From positions 1 through 22,117 of the forward strand of contig JAGCSE010000109.1 in the NCBI GenBank assembly GCA_017964325.1: DNA of 22,117 bases, written 5' to 3'. The notes under the pieces are model-generated. The model did no database searches and was not told the DNA's origin. It was given only the letters and a program-made list of their open reading frames with translations. Below are positions 1 through 7,081 of this stretch, in pieces. This DNA is from Victivallales bacterium (lineage in GTDB: Bacteria; Verrucomicrobiota; Lentisphaeria; Oligosphaerales; Oligosphaeraceae). The position numbers were made by a program, and so were the translations under genes. Numbering within the stretch: the stretch's first letter is position 1; the number at the start of each line of letters is the position of its first letter.

Positions 1-119
1 CGCTGCAATCATGGGATTCATCCGAAGCAGAAGAAGGCGGCATTTCTCCGACGCGCAGATACAGGAGGACCTGCTGCTTGATTTCGGGCTGGACGAGGAG
101 AAGGCAAGCCAATACATGG
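1..119 (+). repeat. Direct repeat, copy 1 (cut by the window edge)
   Basis: Positions 1-119 are identical, base for base, to 296-414. The repeat lies within the 3' part of two tandem genes and probably extends left of the window. Identity stops abruptly after position 119, where the sequence downstream falls to roughly 60% over the last 30 bases of each gene. Confidence 0.97.
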
Positions 120-145
120 TAAATTCCCTGACAGCAAAAGCTTGA
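2..145 (+). CDS. C-terminal end of a short charged protein, paralogue of the next gene (partial)
   Basis: Only the last 47 residues are inside the window; the 5' part lies to the left. The visible part contains an arginine-rich stretch (RSRRRRHF) followed by an acidic helical segment ([18 protein letters not shown]), and it ends in TGA at 143-145. Residues up to Y-M are identical to the paralogue at 171-440, but the last eight residues differ (VNSLTAKA against AAALAAKM). The family is not recognised with certainty. The composition resembles C-terminal tails of Rpn/PD-(D/E)XK 'putative transposase' nucleases, which is an inference only. Confidence 0.65.
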   Translation, partial: AAIMGFIRSRRRRHFSDAQIQEDLLLDFGLDEEKASQYMVNSLTAKA

Positions 146-170
146 ATGAAACAATCTGGAGCACAACGAC

Positions 171-440
171 ATGGCAAAAGACGTATCGTCATACGACCAG
201 TATCTGCTCGACATGGGCGAGAGAAGAGGAGAAAAGAAAGGGGAAAGGAAGGGGGAAAAGAAAGGGAGAATGGAAGGGCAGACAGAAGGGATCGCCGCTG
301 CAATCATGGGATTCATCCGAAGCAGAAGAAGGCGGCATTTCTCCGACGCGCAGATACAGGAGGACCTGCTGCTTGATTTCGGGCTGGACGAGGAGAAGGC
401 AAGCCAATACATGGCGGCGGCCTTGGCAGCCAAGATGTGA
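171..440 (+). CDS. Small charged protein, tandem paralogue; possible Rpn-nuclease C-terminal fragment
   Basis: This 89-residue protein starts at ATG 171 with GGAG at 158-161 as a plausible ribosome binding site. Residues 1-16 ([16 protein letters not shown]) are followed by a low-complexity [17 protein letters not shown] tract (about 16-32), then a basic RRRR segment and an acidic helical C-terminus. Gly-Glu/Lys repeats of this kind are common near the C-terminus of Rpn-type PD-(D/E)XK nuclease/transposase proteins. No nuclease core is present here, so it could be an orphan tail derived from such a gene. It begins 25 bases after the stop of its paralogue, which suggests a tandem duplication. 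The function is unknown. Confidence 0.6.
   Translation: MAKDVSSYDQYLLDMGERRGEKKGERKGEKKGRMEGQTEGIAAAIMGFIRSRRRRHFSDAQIQEDLLLDFGLDEEKASQYMAAALAAKM
296..414 (+). repeat. Direct repeat, copy 2
   Basis: This is the second perfect copy of bases 1-119, at an offset of 295 bases. It covers codons from the AAIMGF segment to the final Tyr-Met of the 171-440 gene. The sharp end of identity at 414/415 suggests recent duplication with sequence homogenisation (gene conversion). Confidence 0.97.
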
Positions 441-521
441 ATGTTTTTTTGCGCAAGAGACGGATGCACTCCTGTCCTGTGCCAGTGGTGGAAGCCGTCG
501 TGGGTGTTCCCCTTCGGCGCA

Positions 522-531
522 GGCGGGACGC
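522..531 (+). repeat. GGCGGGACGC core, REP-like, degenerate
   Basis: The ten-base core GGCGGGACGC also occurs at 6921-6930 and, inverted, at 20647-20656. Here it lies inside a GGCGC...GCGCC context (516-533) but is a poorer palindrome than the other two. It lies in the 250-base gap between the small gene and dnaK. Confidence 0.45.
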
Positions 532-542
532 GCCGCGCACCA

Positions 543-571
543 GTTGTGCCAAAATGACACACTGGCACAAC
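543..571. promoter_or_regulatory. Palindrome 1 upstream of dnaK (GTTGTGCCA-N11-TGGCACAAC)
   Basis: The 9-base arms at 543-551 and 563-571 are perfect inverted repeats separated by 11 bases. The TGTGCCA/TGGCACA half-site recurs in palindrome 2 and once more at 478-484. The geometry is operator-like, but the sequence is not CIRCE (TTAGCACTC-N9-GAGTGCTAA). It could bind a regulator of the chaperone operon, or it could be a remnant of a REP-like repeat. Confidence 0.55.
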
Positions 572-573
572 AA

Positions 574-613
574 TGGCACAGTTTTCTTGGAAAGCACCAT
601 GGAAACTGTGCCA
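574..613. promoter_or_regulatory. Palindrome 2 upstream of dnaK (TGGCACAGTTT-N18-AAACTGTGCCA)
   Basis: The 11-base arms at 574-584 and 603-613 are perfect inverted repeats around an 18-base spacer. It lies immediately upstream of the candidate -24/-12 promoter, at about -76 to -37 from the predicted start of transcription. It may be a regulator site or a hairpin. Confidence 0.55.
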
Positions 614-622
614 AAAATGTTT

Positions 623-639
623 TTGGCATGGAAGTTGCT
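623..639 (+). promoter_or_regulatory. Candidate sigma-54 (-24/-12) promoter of dnaK-groES-groEL
   Basis: The sequence TTGGCATG-GAAG-TTGCT matches the known RpoN consensus YTGGCACG-N4-TTGCW at every defined position except one (CAT for CAC). The invariant GG (625-626) and GC (637-638) are spaced 12 bases apart, as required. The predicted transcription start is near 650, leaving a leader of about 41 bases before the dnaK ATG at 691. No good -35/-10 pair was seen in the same gap. The activator is unknown. Confidence 0.55.
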
Positions 640-690
640 TTTGTTGTTCTGTGCGAAAAAAGTCAAAGAATGACAGAAAGGAGAACAACA

Positions 691-2679
691 ATGAGCAAAG
701 TATTAGGCATAGATCTTGGTACTACCAATTCCTGCATGGCCGTCATGGAAAACGGCGAACCGACGGTGATTCCGAACGCTGAAGGCGCTCGGACGACACC
801 GTCTGTCGTCGCATTCACGAAGACCGGCGAACGTCTGGTCGGCACGCTGGCGAAACGCCAGGCCGTGACGAATCCGACGCAGACCATTTTCTCAATCAAG
901 CGTTTGATGGGGCGTAAATACGCGGAAGTCCAGAATGAAGCTGGTCTTGTCCCGTACAAAATCGTTCCGGCGGACAACGGCGACGCATACGTCCAGATTG
1001 GCGACAAGAAATACTCGCCGCCAGAAATCTCCGCGATGATCCTCCAGAAATTGAAGACTGATGCGGAAGCATATCTGGGCGAGACGATTACGGAAGCCGT
1101 CATCACGGTTCCTGCGTATTTCAACGACAGCCAACGTCAGGCGACGAAAGACGCGGGCCGCATCGCGGGCCTTGACGTCAAGCGTATCATCAACGAACCG
1201 ACGGCCGCTTCCTTGGCCTACGGCATGGACAAGAAGAAAGACGAAAAGATCGCCGTTTACGATTTGGGCGGCGGTACGTTCGATATCTCCATCCTTGAAC
1301 TGGGCGATGGCGTGTTCGAAGTGAAAGCGACGAACGGCGACACTCACTTGGGCGGCGACGATTTCGATGAAGCGGTCATCAACTGGCTGGTCGATGATTT
1401 CAAGAAGGAAAATGGCATTGACTTGCGGAAGGACCAAATGGCCCTGCAGCGGTTGAAGGAAGCTGCGGAAAAGGCGAAATGCGAACTTTCGTCCTCCACG
1501 AGCACGGAAATCAACCTCCCGTTCATTACGGCCGGTGCGGCTGGTCCGATGCACTTGAACAAGACGTTGTCCCGCTCCATGTTGGAGCAGTTGACGGAAA
1601 ATCTGACGCAACGGACGGTTGCCCCATGCCGTAACTGCTTGCGCGACGCAAGCTTGAATGCTTCTGAAATCAACGAAGTGATTCTGGTCGGCGGCATGAC
1701 CCGTATGCCCCGTGCCCAGAAGATCGCCGAGGAAATCTTCGGAAAGACGCCGAACAAAGGCGTGAACCCCGATGAAGTCGTCGCGGTCGGCGCGGCCATC
1801 CAGGGCGGCGTCCTGAAAGGCGACGTCAACGACGTCATCCTGCTGGATGTCACGCCGCTGTCGCTGGGCATCGAAACGTTGGGCGGTGTCTTCACAAAAC
1901 TGATTGAACGCAACACGACAATTCCTAACAAGAAGAGCGAAATCTTCTCCACGGCGTCCGACAACCAGCCGAGCGTTGAAATCCATGTGCTGCAAGGCGA
2001 ACGCCCGATGGCGCAGGACAACAAGACCATCGGCAAGTTCCATCTGGATTCGATTCCGCCGGCGCCCCGCGGCGTCCCGCAGATCGAAGTCACGTTCGAC
2101 ATCGACGCAAACGGCATCTTGAACGTCTCCGCAAAGGATCTCGGCACGGGCAAAGAGCAGAAGATCACCATCACGGCGAACAGCGGTTTGTCCGAAGAGG
2201 AAATCAAGAGGATGGTCAATGATGCGCAGGCCCATGCGGACGAAGACAAGAAGCGGAAAGACGTGGTCGATACGAAGAACCGCGCCGAATCCATGGTCTT
2301 CCAGCTTGAAAAGCAGCTGAAGGAATACGGCGACAAGCTGCCCGACAGCGTGAAGAAGCCGATTGAAGACGACATTGCGAAGCTGAAGAGCGCCATCGAG
2401 GCGAATGATACGGATCGCATGAATTCGGTCATGAAGGAGATGGAAGCCCACATGCAGGCGATGGGTCAGGAAATCTACAAGAACGTGCAGCAGCAACAGC
2501 AGGCCGGTGGCCAGCAGGCTGGCGGCAACCCGTTTGGCGGTGCCAATCCATTTGCTGGCGGCAACCCGTTTGGCGGTAGCCAGCAGCAGGGCGGCCCGCA
2601 GCAGAACAACGGCGGCGGTTCGAAGAAGGATGACGGTGATGTCATCGACGCAGATTTCACGGACACGACGGACAAATAA
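691..2679 (+). CDS. dnaK: Chaperone protein DnaK (Hsp70)
   Basis: DnaK is the ATP-dependent Hsp70 chaperone of the cytoplasm and works with DnaJ and GrpE, neither of which is encoded here. The protein has 662 residues. Its nucleotide-binding domain shows GIDLGTTNS (6-14), DLGGGTFD (191-198) and VGGMTRMP (333-340). The interdomain linker and substrate domain begin around DVTPLSLG (from 386), followed by a helical lid and an end in DVIDADF. The ATG at 691 is chosen because [10 protein letters not shown] is the usual start and AAAGGAG (677-683) precedes it; the frame stays open upstream to 142, but that part is not DnaK-like. Oddities are a Gln/Gly-rich tail with repeated NPFGG units (about 598-650), which makes the protein longer than the usual ~640, and a CRNC motif at 313-316. 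It is the first gene of the operon with groES and groEL. Confidence 0.98.
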   Translation: MSKVLGIDLGTTNSCMAVMENGEPTVIPNAEGARTTPSVVAFTKTGERLVGTLAKRQAVTNPTQTIFSIKRLMGRKYAEVQNEAGLVPYKIVPADNGDAYVQIGDKKYSPPEISAMILQKLKTDAEAYLGETITEAVITVPAYFNDSQRQATKDAGRIAGLDVKRIINEPTAASLAYGMDKKKDEKIAVYDLGGGTFDISILELGDGVFEVKATNGDTHLGGDDFDEAVINWLVDDFKKENGIDLRKDQMALQRLKEAAEKAKCELSSSTSTEINLPFITAGAAGPMHLNKTLSRSMLEQLTENLTQRTVAPCRNCLRDASLNASEINEVILVGGMTRMPRAQKIAEEIFGKTPNKGVNPDEVVAVGAAIQGGVLKGDVNDVILLDVTPLSLGIETLGGVFTKLIERNTTIPNKKSEIFSTASDNQPSVEIHVLQGERPMAQDNKTIGKFHLDSIPPAPRGVPQIEVTFDIDANGILNVSAKDLGTGKEQKITITANSGLSEEEIKRMVNDAQAHADEDKKRKDVVDTKNRAESMVFQLEKQLKEYGDKLPDSVKKPIEDDIAKLKSAIEANDTDRMNSVMKEMEAHMQAMGQEIYKNVQQQQQAGGQQAGGNPFGGANPFAGGNPFGGSQQQGGPQQNNGGGSKKDDGDVIDADFTDTTDK

Positions 2680-2697
2680 TCATCAAACAGTGTGTAA

Positions 2698-2710
2698 GGG
2701 AATCATTCCC
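2698..2710. repeat. Short palindrome GGGAATCATTCCC between dnaK and groES
   Basis: This is a 13-base perfect palindrome with 6-base arms (GGGAAT/ATTCCC) around a central C, lying 19 bases after the dnaK stop. No T-run follows, so it is not a convincing terminator. It could be a small operator or an mRNA processing hairpin, or it may be chance. Confidence 0.35.
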
Positions 2711-2741
2711 ATATAAACCATAAACAACAAAGGAAGCAATC

Positions 2742-3032
2742 ATGAAAATCCAACCATTGGGTGACCGCGTTTTGGTCGAAGCAATCGAAGCGAAAGATAT
2801 CGTGAAGGGCGGGATTTACATTCCCGATTCAGCAAAAGAGAAACCGCAGGAAGCAAAAGTCATCGCCGTCGGCCCGGGCAAGAAGGACGACAACGGCAAG
2901 CTGATTCCGATGGATGTCAAAGTCGGTGACACGGTTCTGACCTCCAAATACGGCGGCACGGAAATCAAGATTGACGACAAGGAATACAAAATTCTGAATG
3001 CCAGCGACATCCTCGCTGTCGTCGTCGAATAA
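2742..3032 (+). CDS. groES: Co-chaperonin GroES (Hsp10)
   Basis: GroES forms the heptameric lid of the GroEL folding chamber in the cytoplasm. The 96-residue length is normal. The N-terminus reads [13 protein letters not shown], the mobile loop region leads to [18 protein letters not shown], and the C-terminal half includes [16 protein letters not shown]. The mobile-loop tripeptide that docks on GroEL is usually IVL-like; here it reads IYI. An AAAGGA site (2729-2734) precedes the ATG. It lies 62 bases after dnaK and 46 bases before groEL, which fits a single operon. No CIRCE operator is visible upstream. Confidence 0.98.
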   Translation: MKIQPLGDRVLVEAIEAKDIVKGGIYIPDSAKEKPQEAKVIAVGPGKKDDNGKLIPMDVKVGDTVLTSKYGGTEIKIDDKEYKILNASDILAVVVE

Positions 3033-3078
3033 TCAACAGAAAAATACAATAGAGAGAATCATCATAGGAGAATAAACA

Positions 3079-4725
3079 ATGGCTGCTAAACAAATTCAAT
3101 ATGATACGAAAGGCCGTCAGGCCCTGTTGGCCGGTGTCGCCGCGTTGTCCAAAGCCGTGAAGACCACGCTTGGTCCGAAAGGCCGCAATGTCATCATCGA
3201 CAAGAAGTTCGGTTCACCCACCGTCACGAAGGACGGTGTGACCGTCGCAAAGGAAGTCGAACTGCCGAACGCCTTTGAGAACATGGGCGCGCAGATGGTC
3301 AAGGAAGTTGCTTCCAAGACATCCGACAATGCCGGCGACGGTACCACCACCGCCACCATCCTCGCCGAAGCCATCTTCCGCGAAGGACTGAAAAACGTGA
3401 CCGCGGGCGCCAACCCGATGAGCCTGAAACGCGGCATCGACAAAGCCGTCGTCGCCATCGCCGACGAACTCGCCGCCATGAAGACGGACGTTGATTCCCG
3501 CGAACAGATCGCGCAGGTCGCGACGATCTCCGCCAATTCCGACCACGTTATCGGTGACATCATCGCCGACGCCATGGACAAAGTCGGCAAAGACGGTACG
3601 ATCACCGTCGAAGAGGCCAAGACCATCGACACGACGCTCGACGTCGTCGAAGGCATGCAGTTCGACAAGGGTTACCTCTCACCGTATTTCGTGACGAACG
3701 CGGAAGAGATGGAATGCGTTCTGGACGACCCGCTGATTCTCATCCATGAGAAGAAGCTCTCCTCCTTGCAGGACATGCTTCCTCTGCTCCAGATGGTTGC
3801 AAAACAGGGCAAGCCTTTGCTGATCATCGCTGAGGATGTTGACGGTGAAGCTCTTACGACGCTGGTTGTGAACAAGCTGCGTGGCACGTTGAACGTCTGC
3901 GCCGTCAAGGCTCCTGGCTTCGGCGACCGCCGCAAGGCCATGCTCGAAGATATCGCCATCCTGACGGGCGGTATCTGCATCACCGAAGACCTTGGCATCA
4001 AGCTCGAAAACGTCACGTTGGATCAGCTCGGCAAGGCGAAACGCGTGACGATTGACAAAGATAACACGACGATCGTTGAAGGCTGCGGCGATTCCTCCAA
4101 GATCGCTGGCCGTGTCAACCAGATCCGCCACCAGATCGAAGAGACGACCTCCGACTATGACCGCGAGAAACTGCAGGAACGTCTGGCCAAGTTGGCCGGC
4201 GGTGTTGCCGTCATTCATGTCGGTGCTGCTACGGAAGCCGAAATGAAGGAAAAGAAGGCCCGTGTCGAAGATGCTCTGCACGCGACGCGCGCCGCCGTTG
4301 AAGAAGGCATCGTTCCCGGTGGTGGCGTGGCCATCATTCGTGCCGCTGCCCAAGCCATCAAGAAATTGGAACTGAAGGGCGAAGAGAAGACGGGTGCTGA
4401 AATCGTCATGCGCGCCGTTGACGAACCGCTCCGCCAGATTGCGTTGAACGCTGGTGTCGAAGGCTCCATCGTTGTCATGAAAGTCAAGGAACTGGAAGGC
4501 AACATGGGCTACAACGCCGCTGACGACGAATACGTCGATATGCTGAAGGCTGGTATCATCGACCCGAAGAAGGTCGAACGCTGCGCTCTGCAGAACGCTG
4601 CTTCCGTCGCCGGCCTGTTGCTGACGACCGAATGCATGATCTGCGACCTGCCCGAAGAGAAGAAAGAACCCGCGATGCCCGCTGGCGGCATGGACGGTAT
4701 GGGCGGCATGGGCGGCATGATGTAA
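3079..4725 (+). CDS. groEL: Chaperonin GroEL (Hsp60)
   Basis: GroEL is the 14-mer ATPase that encloses and folds proteins together with GroES. The 548-residue length is typical. The equatorial ATP-site motifs [12 protein letters not shown] (from 51) and GDGTTT (86-91) are intact. The apical domain includes [10 protein letters not shown], and the late VPGGG motif is present. The C-terminus ends in the usual flexible GGM repeats ([13 protein letters not shown]). AGGAG at 3066-3070 gives a good ribosome binding site 8 bases before the ATG. It is the last gene of the dnaK-groES-groEL operon and is followed by a strong terminator. Confidence 0.99.
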   Translation: MAAKQIQYDTKGRQALLAGVAALSKAVKTTLGPKGRNVIIDKKFGSPTVTKDGVTVAKEVELPNAFENMGAQMVKEVASKTSDNAGDGTTTATILAEAIFREGLKNVTAGANPMSLKRGIDKAVVAIADELAAMKTDVDSREQIAQVATISANSDHVIGDIIADAMDKVGKDGTITVEEAKTIDTTLDVVEGMQFDKGYLSPYFVTNAEEMECVLDDPLILIHEKKLSSLQDMLPLLQMVAKQGKPLLIIAEDVDGEALTTLVVNKLRGTLNVCAVKAPGFGDRRKAMLEDIAILTGGICITEDLGIKLENVTLDQLGKAKRVTIDKDNTTIVEGCGDSSKIAGRVNQIRHQIEETTSDYDREKLQERLAKLAGGVAVIHVGAATEAEMKEKKARVEDALHATRAAVEEGIVPGGGVAIIRAAAQAIKKLELKGEEKTGAEIVMRAVDEPLRQIALNAGVEGSIVVMKVKELEGNMGYNAADDEYVDMLKAGIIDPKKVERCALQNAASVAGLLLTTECMICDLPEEKKEPAMPAGGMDGMGGMGGMM

Positions 4726-4755
4726 TTCATTCCTTAGAAATGAATTGAGTCACCC

Positions 4756-4792
4756 AAAAGAGGCCGTTGCGAAACGCAACGGCCTCTTTTTC
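4756..4792 (+). terminator. Intrinsic terminator of the chaperone operon
   Basis: A perfect 16-base-pair stem (4756-4771 with 4775-4790) has an AAA loop and runs into a T tract, 30 bases after the groEL stop. The stem begins with AAAA, so it may also stop transcription arriving from the convergent gene that ends at 4852. Confidence 0.93.
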
Positions 4793-4851
4793 ATTTTGCA
4801 GTGGTGTATCAGGTTGCTGGATATTCTGGATTTACCAGAACAATAAGTCTT

Positions 4852-6861
4852 TTACTCCAGAATGTCAGAAGCGGTATTCGTGGCGGAAAATTCGTAAGTG
4901 CCGTTTCCAAGGTCTTTTGTGTGGCCGAAGCGCGACTTCAGGCCGGGCTTGCCGACTTTGATGGCGGCTTTGACGTCGCCCGGACCGTCCGACGTGATGA
5001 CGACGATCTGCTTCCCGCTGTCGGCCGTGTGGAGACGGGCTTCGACCATCGCTTCGCCAATCTTCTCTTCGAAGAGCTTGAGTGGATTCGCCGTCGCGAT
5101 GAAGAAGGGCTCCAGTTCCTTGTTGAGCTTCATGACGTTGGTGACGAGCGGCCAGAAACGTGTGCTGGCGCCAGGATCGTATGCGTCATGGCGAGCGACG
5201 GAATTGTAGGCGTAGGGGATGACGGCGCGTGCGCGATGGTTGAGCGCCAACATGTTGTGGGAGCGCATCTCCTCTTCGGTCGGATAGCGTGTGTCGCTAT
5301 AGGGCTGTCCTGTGCGCGGGCATTGGTAGATGCCCCAGTTGAAAATCTGCGGCAGCCACCAGATGCCGATGCGGGAGGATTGTTCCGACGCGTTGAAGCA
5401 GTTGCGGATTGAGCGCATGGACTGCGTCGTGTCGTTATGGACGGGATAGCAGTCCGCGAGGAAGACATCGCCCGACGGCGCGAAGAAGACGTAGTTGCGG
5501 ATGCGGTCGGAGAGTGTGAAGACGGGATGGAACGGATCCAGTTCGTTGATGAGGAAGCGCATCTTGCGGAGCATCGGCATGTCGCTCAGCGGATTTTCGT
5601 CGGAGATATACCAGCCGAGCAGGGCGGGATGGTCTTTCAGGCCGTTGACGACGACGCGGATGATTTCATACATCCCTTCGACGCCTTCGAAGCGTTTCAC
5701 TTCACCATGGTGCCCATAGACGTCCAACATGCAGAAAATCAACTTGATACCGTTCTTGTGAAGGATGTCCATGCTGCGGCGGATTTCCGCGATGGACGTG
5801 TTGCCGTCCTGTTTCTCCGGCAGCCGGAAGCGGAACGAACGGTAGGGGAGCACGCAGTTGACGCCCATGGACGTCATCCGTTCGATGTCCGGCGGCATCA
5901 TGTTGACGTTTTCCCAGAACATGCCGAGCGGGAAGAAGGGCTTGCCGTCGATGAAGGCGCAACCGGATTCATCCATTGTGACGGCGCCTTTGGGCGGCGT
6001 GGCAGTCGTGAACTGGAACGGATATTCGTCCTGCGTGACGATTTTCTTGGTCCGCATGTCGCCGAGCATGAATTTGATTTTCGTGACGCCTTCGGGAAGC
6101 TGCCCGAACTTGAAATACGAGAAGCTGTCGGTGATTGGCGCGACGAATTCGCGTTTGTCAGGAAGTTGCGCGAAGAGGACGAAATCCTTCTCTTCGTCAC
6201 CGGCGTTCAGCAGGGCCGTGCGCATCTTGACCAGACCGTCTTTATCAAGCTTAAGCATCTTGGGCAGAATGGGATAGATGACATTTTCCTGCTTGCCGAC
6301 AAGCTCGATGGAGATGTTGTCCCACTGGCAGGCTTCGCAACTGTATTCCTTCAGGAAAAGCACGAGCGCGGCGCCTGCGCCTTCCATTGTGAAATTGCCT
6401 TCCAGCGTCGTCCAGCCGCATTCGCCTTTCACGACATGGGCGGAAAAATAATGGCAGCTGAGGTAGTTGTTCTTATCGTCGTTGAAATCGAATCCGACGA
6501 CTGGAACTTCACGGTCTCCAAGCACTTGGCCATTTTTCATCTTGATGCCGGAGAGCCGGACCGACGCCCTGAATTTATAAACACTTCCCGCCTTCAGATC
6601 TGGAACGCGAAGATGGCTGAACACGTATTTTTCGCCTGGGCCGCGTTTCAGCATGAGGCCGCCGTTGCCGTTTTCGCCGTAGCCCCAGCCGCACTGGTAG
6701 CCTTTTGCGATCACCATTTCGGGCGGGGCGCCTTTTTCAAAATCGAGCGAAAGGATGGTGCCTTTCGTGCCTTCATCCTTTTGGTATGGCGCGAAATCCG
6801 CCAGTTTCTGACCAATCAGCATGGTTCCGCACATGGTCGCAATCACCAGAAGTCTGTTCAT
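4852..6861 (-). CDS. Secreted uncharacterised TIM-barrel glycoside-hydrolase-like protein with N-terminal CBM4/9-like domain
   Basis: This 669-residue protein has a probable Sec signal peptide (first ~20-24 residues, MNRLLVIATMCGTMLIG). Residues ~35-190 look like a CBM4/9-type jelly roll (DLKAGSVYKFRASVRL, ending WDNISIELVG). Residues ~300-585 resemble a TIM barrel: FFPLGMFWENV (309-319), GWYISDENP (416-424) and DVFLADCYP (465-473). The last ~80 residues look like a small beta domain. By analogy with related barrels, E422 in the SDEN motif is the best candidate acid/base; no second catalytic residue can be assigned. AAGAAGGAA precedes the ATG on the minus strand. It is convergent with groEL and divergent from the glycan cluster. 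The substrate is unknown, probably a glycan. Confidence 0.8.
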   Translation of the reverse strand: MNRLLVIATMCGTMLIGQKLADFAPYQKDEGTKGTILSLDFEKGAPPEMVIAKGYQCGWGYGENGNGGLMLKRGPGEKYVFSHLRVPDLKAGSVYKFRASVRLSGIKMKNGQVLGDREVPVVGFDFNDDKNNYLSCHYFSAHVVKGECGWTTLEGNFTMEGAGAALVLFLKEYSCEACQWDNISIELVGKQENVIYPILPKMLKLDKDGLVKMRTALLNAGDEEKDFVLFAQLPDKREFVAPITDSFSYFKFGQLPEGVTKIKFMLGDMRTKKIVTQDEYPFQFTTATPPKGAVTMDESGCAFIDGKPFFPLGMFWENVNMMPPDIERMTSMGVNCVLPYRSFRFRLPEKQDGNTSIAEIRRSMDILHKNGIKLIFCMLDVYGHHGEVKRFEGVEGMYEIIRVVVNGLKDHPALLGWYISDENPLSDMPMLRKMRFLINELDPFHPVFTLSDRIRNYVFFAPSGDVFLADCYPVHNDTTQSMRSIRNCFNASEQSSRIGIWWLPQIFNWGIYQCPRTGQPYSDTRYPTEEEMRSHNMLALNHRARAVIPYAYNSVARHDAYDPGASTRFWPLVTNVMKLNKELEPFFIATANPLKLFEEKIGEAMVEARLHTADSGKQIVVITSDGPGDVKAAIKVGKPGLKSRFGHTKDLGNGTYEFSATNTASDILE

Positions 6862-6913
6862 CGTGTTTTTCCTTCTTGTTGTGTTTTATTGGGTAATGTT
6901 TTGTACATTGTAT

Positions 6914-6938
6914 TGCCAACGGCGGGACGCCGATGGCA
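6914..6938. repeat. REP-like imperfect palindrome with GGCGGGACGC core
   Basis: Arms TGCCAACGGCG and CGCCGATGGCA pair around a GGA loop with one A-A mismatch. The core GGCGGGACGC is shared with 522-531 and, inverted, with 20647-20656. It lies in the 220-base divergent gap 6862-7081. That gap must hold promoters for both flanking genes, but no convincing -35/-10 pair could be assigned for either. A TATAGT at 7030-7035 is an isolated -10-like hexamer. Confidence 0.6.
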
Positions 6939-7081
6939 CCCCTTACGATTAAAAAGTTACCATGCTTTTGTGACTTTGCAACTAAATGCTTTTTTTCAGT
7001 TTCATGGAAGAAAAGCGGATTATTTGCGCTATAGTAACAGACTGTACGAAATAGTGTGTTTTTGCAGCAATGGAGCATAAA

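Noticed and set aside
142..690. In-frame 183-codon extension upstream of dnaK, giving an 845-residue protein
   Set aside because: The extension has no DnaK similarity, crosses the small gene at 171-440 in another frame, the palindromes and the promoter, and the ATG at 691 has a proper ribosome binding site and the family's normal N-terminus.
441..690. CIRCE operator before dnaK
   Set aside because: The TGTGCCA palindromes resemble CIRCE only in geometry; neither half-site nor spacing matches TTAGCACTC-N9-GAGTGCTAA.
892..2496. Long minus-strand open frame (534 codons) opposite dnaK
   Set aside because: It is an antisense shadow of a highly conserved gene; its translation is rich in Arg, His and Val with no recognisable motif.
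5437..7080. Long plus-strand open frame (547 codons) opposite the 4852-6861 gene
   Set aside because: It is an antisense shadow. The minus-strand reading has a signal peptide, ribosome binding site and coherent domains, whereas this one has none.
7070..7081. Earlier ATG for the PHP-fold gene
   Set aside because: The GGAG that would serve the ATG at 7082 overlaps this ATG, and starting at 7082 puts the twin-arginine motif at the very N-terminus as in the second Tat leader.
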